In this document: piece after piece, positions 1 through 4,574 of the stretch
Layout of the letters: each line of letters starts with the position of its first letter
Numbering within the stretch: the first letter of the stretch is position 1
Source: Cryomorphaceae bacterium
GTDB taxonomy: Bacteria; Bacteroidota; Bacteroidia; Flavobacteriales; Schleiferiaceae
Direction: 5' to 3'
Length of the DNA: 11,128 nucleotides
Assembly (NCBI GenBank): GCA_003451355.1
Contig: DMDX01000169.1
Span: 6,052 to 17,179, forward strand
Made by a program: the position numbers and the translations under genes
Notes under the pieces: model-generated
Database searches by the model: none
Told to the model about the DNA's origin: nothing
What the model saw: the letters and a program-made list of their open reading frames with translations, nothing else

Positions 1-303
1 GGCGGCTATCAAGGCGGAGCCGGAGGTGCTGGGTACCAAGGTGATAAGCCACGCGGTGGATCATGGACGCAGCGTCAAGAATCTCCGGATTGGGCACGAG
101 GCGGTGACGACCGTGCAGACGCATTCAATCGTGGTGCAAGCGATACCTCATTTGGTGGAGGCGATCGCAAGCCTCGCTTAAGTTCAGGTGGCAAGCCTGG
201 ATTTGGCGGCAAGCCCGCCTTCGGCGGCAATCGCTTCGGTGGAGGTCCCGGTGGTAAGCCTAGCTTCGGCGGCGGCAAGCCCGGCGGACGCAAGCGCTTG
301 TAA
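1..303 (+). CDS. Gly-rich C-terminal tail of an RNA-binding-type protein (5' truncated)
   Basis: Frame 1 is open from the first base to the TAA at 301-303, giving 100 residues with no start codon inside, so this is the end of a longer gene. The tail is low in complexity: rich in Gly, Lys, Arg, Pro and Phe, with repeated GGKP, FGG and RGG-like units and a basic end (GGRKRL). Tails of this kind are common on bacterial DEAD-box RNA helicases and on some pseudouridine synthases of Bacteroidota, where they help bind RNA. No catalytic domain lies in the window, so the specific enzyme is a guess; helicase is my first choice. The gene runs towards trxB and ends at a hairpin terminator shared by the two convergent genes. 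Confidence 0.75.
   Translation, partial: GGYQGGAGGAGYQGDKPRGGSWTQRQESPDWARGGDDRADAFNRGASDTSFGGGDRKPRLSSGGKPGFGGKPAFGGNRFGGGPGGKPSFGGGKPGGRKRL
190..297 (+). repeat. Degenerate GGKPxF / FGG coding repeat
   Basis: The last third of the Gly-rich tail consists of imperfect short units built around Gly-Gly-Lys-Pro and Phe-Gly-Gly (GGKPGF, GGKPAF, GGNRF, GGKPSF, GGKPGG). At the DNA level the units share GGCAAGCC-like and TTCGGCGG-like blocks with third-position differences. They are therefore diverged tandem duplications rather than a recent expansion. Confidence 0.6.
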
Positions 304-320
304 ACCGAGCCTAGTGGCAT

Positions 321-355
321 AAAAAAAGCCGGCCCAATGGGTCGGCTTTTCTTTT
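321..355. terminator. Bidirectional intrinsic terminator
   Basis: A 9-bp stem (GCCGGCCC-type arm with one G-T pair) around an AAT loop is flanked by seven A on the left and a T-rich run on the right. It can therefore stop transcription in both directions. It sits between the Gly-rich protein gene (plus) and trxB (minus), which converge here. Confidence 0.85.
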
Positions 356-373
356 GGTACGAGCCTCGATGTC

Positions 374-1309
374 CTAGTGGAACTCTGCGAGGTAGCGCTC
401 TGCATCAAGGGCGGCCATACAGCCGGTTCCGGCGGCAGAAATCGCCTGACGGTAGACCTTGTCGGCCACATCACCAGCGGCAAAAACGCCTGGCTTGCGC
501 GTTTTAGTGCTACCAAGCTGAATCTGCAAGTATCCGACTTCATCCATTTCGAGTTGACCCTTGAAGATGTCGGTATTCGGTTTGTGGCCAATGGCCACAA
601 AAAAACCTGAGGCTTCAATCACGTCCTCAACTCCGGTTTGAAGGTTGCGGACTTTGACAGCTTCGACGCCTTGGTCTCCGAGAAGTTCAACGGTCTCGGT
701 GTGCCAGCGAACTTCGATGTTTGCAGTATTCATGATGCGGTTTTGCATCGCCTTGGACGCGCGAAGCTCGCCCTTGCGGACCAGCATCGTGACCTTTGGG
801 CAGAGTTTGGCCAGGTAGGATGCCTCTTCGGCGGCTGTGTCGCCACCACCCACGATGACTACGTTTTGGCCCTTGTAAAAGAATCCGTCGCAAACTGCGC
901 ATGCGCTCACGCCGTGGCCCATAAATTTTTCTTCACTCGGAAGCCCGAGGTACTTCGCCGTGGCACCGGTGGCAATAATCACAGACTGAGCTTGGATTTG
1001 CATGCCCTCATCTACGGTCAGCGTGTGGAATCCGCCGGGAGTATCTGAGAATACTACAGAGGAAATCATACCCCAGCGAACGTCGGTTCCAAAGCGTTCA
1101 GCTTGGTTTTTAAGATCTTCCATCATGGCGTTGCCGTCGACTCCCTGAGGGTAGCCGGGGAAGTTGTCCACCTCGGTCGTGGTGGTCAGTTGACCGCCCG
1201 GCTGAAGTCCGACGTACATAATGGGTTTGAGGTCAGCGCGTGCGGCGTAAATGGCCGCAGTGTATCCGGCAGGTCCGGATCCGATAATCACGACATTGTG
1301 TTGTTCCAT
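374..1309 (-). CDS. trxB: Thioredoxin-disulfide reductase
   Basis: A 311-residue flavoprotein that uses NADPH to reduce oxidised thioredoxin in the cytoplasm, feeding ribonucleotide reductase, peroxiredoxins and protein disulfide repair. The N-terminal FAD motif GSGPAG is at residues 10-15. The redox-active pair is Cys137/Cys140 in CAVCDGFF. The NADPH-binding motif GGGDTAAEEA is at 154-163, and the second FAD motif GDVADK is at 279-284. Length and motif order are those of the low-molecular-weight bacterial TrxB. The active site is CAVC instead of the CATC of Escherichia coli; the middle residues vary in the family. The ATG at 1309 directly precedes the FAD-fold strand and fits known starts. 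The gene is monocistronic, with the tRNA-Pro gene divergent upstream. A perfect -7 element lies only 4 bases before the ATG. Confidence 0.97.
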   Translation of the reverse strand: MEQHNVVIIGSGPAGYTAAIYAARADLKPIMYVGLQPGGQLTTTTEVDNFPGYPQGVDGNAMMEDLKNQAERFGTDVRWGMISSVVFSDTPGGFHTLTVDEGMQIQAQSVIIATGATAKYLGLPSEEKFMGHGVSACAVCDGFFYKGQNVVIVGGGDTAAEEASYLAKLCPKVTMLVRKGELRASKAMQNRIMNTANIEVRWHTETVELLGDQGVEAVKVRNLQTGVEDVIEASGFFVAIGHKPNTDIFKGQLEMDEVGYLQIQLGSTKTRKPGVFAAGDVADKVYRQAISAAGTGCMAALDAERYLAEFH

Positions 1310-1313
1310 GGCT

Positions 1314-1321
1314 CAAATGTA
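1314..1321 (-). promoter_or_regulatory. Candidate -7 element of trxB
   Basis: On the minus strand this reads TACATTTG, a perfect match to the Bacteroidota -7 consensus TAnnTTTG. It ends 4 bases before the trxB ATG, so transcription from it would start at or very near the start codon. I found no TTG at the expected -33 position, so it could also be chance. Confidence 0.35.
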
Positions 1322-1378
1322 CGAGGTGTCCTCGCACCGATGCGGAACCGAAGTCCCATTTTACTGCTTCAATTCGCG

Positions 1379-1386
1379 TATATTTG
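1379..1386 (+). promoter_or_regulatory. -7 element of the tRNA-Pro promoter
   Basis: TATATTTG is a perfect TAnnTTTG element ending 10 bases before the mature tRNA, so the start site would fall a few bases upstream of the tRNA 5' end. The -33 region has only a T-run (1359-1362). The placement fits the tRNA gene well. Confidence 0.65.
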
Positions 1387-1396
1387 CCGCCCCAAT

Positions 1397-1469
1397 CGGG
1401 ATGTAGCTCAGGTGGTAGAGTACACGTCTGGGGGGCGTGTGGTCGCAGGTTCAAGTCCTGTCATCCCGA
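1397..1469 (+). tRNA. tRNA-Pro (anticodon GGG)
   Basis: A full cloverleaf can be folded by eye. Acceptor stem: CGGGATG/CATCCCG. D arm: GCTC/GAGT with loop AGGTGGTA. Anticodon stem: CACGT/GCGTG around the 7-base loop CTGGGGG, giving anticodon GGG at 1430-1432. Variable loop: TGGTC. T arm: GCAGG/CCTGT with loop TTCAAGT. The first pair C1-G72 and discriminator A73 are the known identity features of bacterial tRNA-Pro. The 3' CCA is not encoded (the sequence after the acceptor is ACAA), so it must be added by nucleotidyltransferase. The tRNA decodes CCC and CCU. It is a stand-alone gene with its own promoter and terminator. Confidence 0.96.
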
Positions 1470-1475
1470 CAAAAT

Positions 1476-1507
1476 CCTCTTAACTGCGGTTAAGAGGTTT
1501 TTTTTTT
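1476..1507 (+). terminator. Intrinsic terminator of tRNA-Pro
   Basis: A perfect 9-bp stem CCTCTTAAC/GTTAAGAGG with loop TGCG is followed by ten T. It lies 6 bases after the tRNA, so it ends that transcript. Confidence 0.92.
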
Positions 1508-1599
1508 GAAATTACATGGTGCAACATGAATATTTAATTAATTGATTTTTAACACTTAAAATTAAAATTTAGCAATAAATTAATACTTATTCACAACAG
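1508..1599. other. AT-rich intergenic spacer
   Basis: This stretch is made almost only of A and T, in sharp contrast to the GC-rich genes around it. It holds no open frame. One sequence, TTATTCACA at 1587-1595, matches the DnaA-box consensus TTATnCACA, but it is alone. The simplest reading is the upstream region of the promoter at 1600-1629. Confidence 0.6.
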
Positions 1600-1629
1600 T
1601 TGTTTTTTTAAAATAAATTTCTAATTTCA
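1600..1629 (+). promoter_or_regulatory. Candidate promoter of the large ncRNA
   Basis: TTG at 1600-1602, a 19-base spacer and TAATTTCA at 1622-1629 match the Bacteroidota -33/-7 layout (TTTG or TTG, then TAnnTTTG), with a weaker last part of the -7 box. The start site would be near 1636. The candidate promoter of the peptide transporter has the same 19-base spacing. Confidence 0.5.
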
Positions 1630-1635
1630 TAAAGC

Positions 1636-2187
1636 GCTAAAGGCAAAGTCGTTGCTACAGATGGCTGCGCCGGGCACCCTAACAATTTGTTAAGATGCTT
1701 GCGTTGAGGTAGATGGGTGTCGTTTTCGCACATCAAATTGGGAAGGCCTTGCTTGGTACCCCATAACATTTACCTCAGTAGGTCACTTTCGTCCGACGAC
1801 GGTCGGAACGCCGAGAGTTGATCCAATGGAGGGTAGTGCCCTTCGGCCAATCTAAAGCGCCGCTTGGCGTGGGAGATTTCTCCCCTTAGGTTGCTCAACT
1901 TGCGTGTCTAGGTTCAACCTAGTGCACGTCGCAGAGTGAGCTGCGAACCGGCTAGTACGGTTTGGTTGGGATGAACGTTCGCTCGCAGAACCTTGGAATA
2001 GAGGTTCAGCAGCCTCTGCCGAGAGGATGATGCTTGAGCGAAACGTTTCACTGCTTGGTGCACCAGAGTCAGGCTTTTGGTGAGCACATCAAGCACAGAC
2101 CATCCTACGGGATGTGCGGGGATTCCACACTCTCCACCGAATGTGCCCGCTGAGCGCGGTTCCGTAAGGAGCCGCGCTTGTCTTTTT
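1636..2187 (+). ncRNA. Putative large structured non-coding RNA, family not recognised
   Basis: About 550 bases lie between a candidate promoter and an intrinsic terminator with no convincing reading frame but many local hairpins. Pairings seen: TAACA/TGTTA (1680-1692); a long-range two-part helix TGAGGTA+ATGGG (1705-1717) with CCCAT+TACCTCA (1760-1777); TCCGAC/GTCGGA (1792-1807); GCGCC/GGCGT (1857-1870); GGGAG/CTCCC (1871-1884); CTAGGT/ACCTAG (1908-1922); TCGCAG/CTGCGA (1929-1946); AGAGG/CCTCT (2000-2017); CATCC/GGATG closed by a UACG tetraloop (2101-2114); and GCGGG..CACA/TGTG..CCCGC (2116-2150), next to the terminator. The hallmark sequences of RNase P RNA (GAGGAAAGUCC, ACAGAAA), of tmRNA (tRNA-like ends, tag frame) and of SRP RNA are absent. 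The direction is inferred from the promoter and T-run. The 5' end is approximate, and the function is unknown. Large RNAs such as GOLLD or ROOL are possible relatives only by size and tRNA neighbourhood. Confidence 0.55.
2153..2187 (+). terminator. Intrinsic terminator closing the putative ncRNA
   Basis: An 11-bp stem, AGCGCGGTTCC/GGAGCCGCGCT with one T-G pair and a GNRA-type loop GTAA, is followed by TGTCTTTTT. The T-run is on the plus-strand side only, so the terminated transcript runs left to right. It lies 64 bases before the NrtR-like gene and separates it from the upstream transcript. Confidence 0.85.
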
Positions 2188-2197
2188 AAGTCGATGT

Positions 2198-2205
2198 TAT
2201 ATTTG
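2198..2205 (+). promoter_or_regulatory. -7 element of the NrtR-like gene
   Basis: TATATTTG matches TAnnTTTG perfectly and sits 46 bases before the ATG. A TTG at 2178-2180 inside the preceding terminator is 17 bases upstream, slightly closer than usual. The regulator therefore probably has its own transcript, with a leader of about 40 bases. Confidence 0.6.
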
Positions 2206-2251
2206 TGTAATTAGATACACTTATCAACGCTAAAGTGCTACCTTTAGGTTA

Positions 2252-2959
2252 ATGAGTTTGCGAATTGACTTTAACCCTTCTGATTTTAACGTAGCCCTTG
2301 CTACGTCCATTGTGGTATTTGGGTTCGATAACGACCATTTGGTTACGCTGTTAGCTTCAAAAGTCGGCGAACCCTATGAGGGGGCATCTATTTTGCCCAG
2401 TGCAGTGATCATGCCAACTGAAGCCCCTGAAAGCGTCGCGAAAAATCTACTTCGTGAACTTACGGGACGGGACGATTGGCCACTTGAACAGTTGAATTCA
2501 TTCGCAAATCCGTACCGCAATCCATCTGGTCGTGTGGTCAATATTGCCTACTACTGTCTAGTTCGCCTCAGTGAAGAGTTAAAATCGAATCTCATTGATC
2601 GCGGATATTCATGGGTTTCGGTTCCAGATGTGCCATCGTTGGCCTACGATCACGACGAGGTTCTTATCTATGCCCGCGAACGATTCAAGCGTCGCGTGAA
2701 GCGTCGCCCGGTGGGGTTCACACTGCTTCCGCGTGAATTCACGCTCAATGAGATTCAACGCTTGTACGAATGTGCGCTGGGCAAGAAGTTCGACAAGCGC
2801 AACTTTCGCCGCAAGGTCCTCAAGAGCCAGCTGCTCATCGAAACAGGCAATAGCGTGCGTTCAAGCACCAAGGCCAAACGCCCTTCGCGCCTCTACATGT
2901 TTGACGAAAAGAAGTACCAGACACTGACGCTCAAGGGCTACGACATTGTGTACTTCTAA
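2252..2959 (+). CDS. Nudix-fold winged-helix transcriptional regulator, NrtR/AraR-like
   Basis: A 235-residue protein with an N-terminal Nudix-like domain (about 1-145) and a C-terminal winged helix (about 153-235, with FTLLPREFTLNEIQRLYE and the basic DKRNFRRKVL helix). This is the layout of the NrtR family, whose members use a dead Nudix fold to sense a ligand (ADP-ribose-like compounds in NAD control, arabinose in Bacteroides AraR). The Nudix box is degenerate: LPGG is LPSA (48-51), and the catalytic RExxEE block is replaced by NLLREL (65-70). Hydrolase activity is therefore unlikely. The typical FANPYRNPSGRVVNIAYY segment (84-101) is intact. No NAD or sugar genes are next to it, so the ligand and targets cannot be inferred from context. 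It is monocistronic, between the putative ncRNA and a bidirectional terminator. Confidence 0.85.
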   Translation: MSLRIDFNPSDFNVALATSIVVFGFDNDHLVTLLASKVGEPYEGASILPSAVIMPTEAPESVAKNLLRELTGRDDWPLEQLNSFANPYRNPSGRVVNIAYYCLVRLSEELKSNLIDRGYSWVSVPDVPSLAYDHDEVLIYARERFKRRVKRRPVGFTLLPREFTLNEIQRLYECALGKKFDKRNFRRKVLKSQLLIETGNSVRSSTKAKRPSRLYMFDEKKYQTLTLKGYDIVYF

Positions 2960-2977
2960 CGGACCTACGTCCAAAAG

Positions 2978-3003
2978 AAAAGGCCCCAAGCGGGGCCTTT
3001 TTT
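2978..3003. terminator. Bidirectional intrinsic terminator
   Basis: A 7-bp GC-rich stem AGGCCCC/GGGGCCT with loop AAGC is flanked by AAA on the left and a T-run on the right. It serves both the NrtR-like gene (plus) and the peptide transporter (minus), which converge on it. Confidence 0.88.
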
Positions 3004-3022
3004 ATGCGGGGTACGCTGTGGA

Positions 3023-4507
3023 TTAGTGGATTCCGCGCATAAGCTTGCGAAGCAGGGGCGTCAGGGCGAAGAGCAGTGCGGCACCCACAGCGGCCGTGAT
3101 GGTCAAGAACACAAACAAGTTCATGTCGGGCGCGATGGAGTGCAGAAGGCTCTCCATGATTCCGGCCAAGTAGTTGGCGAGGGCCATCGAGGCAAACCAC
3201 AAGCCCATCATGATGCTGACGATTTTGGGCGGAGCCAGCTTGGTAACCATGGAGAGTCCAATCGGCGAAATGCACAGCTCGCCAAACGTGTGAAGCACGT
3301 ACACGCCGATCAGCCACATGGGACTGATCAGGCCTTCGCCTTCAGCGGCAAAGCTCGCAAAGGACATCACCACAAATCCAAGGGCCAGCAGCGTGAGCCC
3401 GAGCCCAAACTTGGCAGGTGTTGACGGGTTCATGTTGCGGGTGGCAAGGTTCACCCACAAAGCGGCAAACATGGGGGCAAAAATGAAGATGGCCAGGGCG
3501 TTCACACTCTGAAAGAGCGAGGCGGCGATCTCGTAGCCAAAGACTACGCGGTTGGTTTCCTCAGCGGCGAAGAGGTTGAAGGTTCCGCCGGCTTGCTCAA
3601 ATCCGCTCCAAAAGAAGATGTTGGCGATTGAGAAGATAAGAATGGCTCCGACGCGGCTCCATTGCTCGCCACCAGAGGTTCCGTTGTAGATGATGTAGGC
3701 GATGCCCAGGACGGCGATGGCGCCAACTACCTTAAGGGCGAGCGACATAGCGTCCTCAGAAATGGCGTCCTGAAGGGCCAAAAATCCGTAGACGGTAGCA
3801 ACGCCACCGGCGACGTACGCGGCGATGGTTCCGAAGTCGGCAGCTCCGAGGCGAACGCCTTCGCGGCCGGGAGGCATTCCGCGCCCTTCGAGCTTGGGCT
3901 CCTCAACGTAGAGCCATACGGTGGCCAAGAGCATTCCGACACCGGCGCTTCCGAAGCCCCACATCCAGCCCACTTGCTCACCGAGGGTTCCGCAAATGAT
4001 CGGAGACAAGAACGCACCAAGGTTGATGCCCATGTAAAAAATGGTGAACGCGGAATCTTTGCGCGGATCGTTGTCCGTGTACAGCGCACCGACGATGGTC
4101 GAAATATTCGGTTTAAAGAATCCGTTGCCCACGATCAAGAGGCCAAGGCCCATGTGGAACATCCATTGGCGCAGGACTTCGTCGGCGGCAAAGGCGTGCG
4201 AACCTGCCAACGCAAATTGGCCAAAGGCCATGAGGAATCCACCGATGTAGATAGCGCGGCGCTGGCCGAGGATGCGGTCTGCGAGGGCTCCGCCGATGAT
4301 GGGGGTCAGGTACACCAGTCCGGTGAAGATGCCGTAGATCTCGAGGGCCGAGGCACGGTCCATTCCGAATCCGCCACGTGCGTATTCAGTGGTGAGGTAG
4401 AGCACCAAGAGGGCGCGCATTCCGTAGTAGCTGAAGCGTTCCCACATCTCGGTAAAGAAGAGGGTGTAAAGCCCGCGGGGGTGCGACATTTTTTCGGTAG
4501 AAGCCAT
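3023..4507 (-). CDS. Proton-dependent oligopeptide transporter (POT/PTR family, MFS)
   Basis: A 494-residue inner-membrane protein predicted to import di- and tripeptides with protons. The family signature ExxERFxYYG is present as EMWERFSYYG at residues 20-29. GNGFFKPNIS (127-136) and the second PTR signature FYMGINLGAF (157-166) follow. FWSGFEQAGG (299-308) and FGELCISPIG (408-417) are the expected C-terminal-half motifs, including Glu304 and Glu410. The rest is a run of hydrophobic helices as in bacterial DtpT-type carriers, and the length is normal. The ATG at 4507 gives the usual short cytoplasmic N-terminus. It lies 67 bases after a dipeptidyl peptidase gene on the same strand. The enzyme would release dipeptides that this carrier could take up. 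A candidate promoter sits in the gap, so it may also be expressed alone. Confidence 0.95.
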   Translation of the reverse strand: MASTEKMSHPRGLYTLFFTEMWERFSYYGMRALLVLYLTTEYARGGFGMDRASALEIYGIFTGLVYLTPIIGGALADRILGQRRAIYIGGFLMAFGQFALAGSHAFAADEVLRQWMFHMGLGLLIVGNGFFKPNISTIVGALYTDNDPRKDSAFTIFYMGINLGAFLSPIICGTLGEQVGWMWGFGSAGVGMLLATVWLYVEEPKLEGRGMPPGREGVRLGAADFGTIAAYVAGGVATVYGFLALQDAISEDAMSLALKVVGAIAVLGIAYIIYNGTSGGEQWSRVGAILIFSIANIFFWSGFEQAGGTFNLFAAEETNRVVFGYEIAASLFQSVNALAIFIFAPMFAALWVNLATRNMNPSTPAKFGLGLTLLALGFVVMSFASFAAEGEGLISPMWLIGVYVLHTFGELCISPIGLSMVTKLAPPKIVSIMMGLWFASMALANYLAGIMESLLHSIAPDMNLFVFLTITAAVGAALLFALTPLLRKLMRGIH

Positions 4508-4538
4508 AGTTAGGGTGTTTATCGTTCGCGTTGGGGGT

Positions 4539-4568
4539 GAAAGTTAAGCGCCAGCGGCGGTTAGCCAA
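4539..4568 (-). promoter_or_regulatory. Candidate promoter of the peptide transporter
   Basis: On the minus strand, TTG (4568-4566), a 19-base spacer and TAACTTTC (4546-4539) resemble the Bacteroidota -33/-7 pair with one mismatch in the -7 box. The start site would be about 25 bases before the ATG. The promoter begins within 10 bases of the end of the upstream peptidase gene, so the transporter may have its own promoter in addition to read-through. A short palindrome ATAGC-T-GCTAT (4568-4578) overlaps the peptidase stop codon. Confidence 0.4.
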
Positions 4569-4574
4569 TAGCTG

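Noticed and set aside
1103..1483. Plus-strand frame across the trxB start and the tRNA
   Set aside because: It is a shadow of trxB that runs through a complete tRNA gene.
1508..1635. Possible replication origin (AT-rich tract with TTATTCACA)
   Set aside because: Only one DnaA-box match, no cluster, and no dnaA or other origin-associated gene nearby.
1914..2096. 60-residue minus-strand frame inside the ncRNA candidate
   Set aside because: It has no promoter or ribosome binding site, overlaps several hairpins and resembles no family I know. The plus-strand promoter and terminator favour RNA. It is the best coding alternative if the RNA reading fails.
1636..2187. RNase P RNA, tmRNA or SRP RNA as identity of the structured region
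   Set aside because: The conserved cores (GAGGAAAGUCC and ACAGAAA for RNase P, tRNA-like ends and tag frame for tmRNA, the SRP Alu/apical motifs) were not found on either strand.
3662..4513. Long plus-strand frame opposite the peptide transporter
   Set aside because: It is antisense to a gene with clear family motifs and shows no recognisable domain; long shadows are expected in GC-rich coding DNA.
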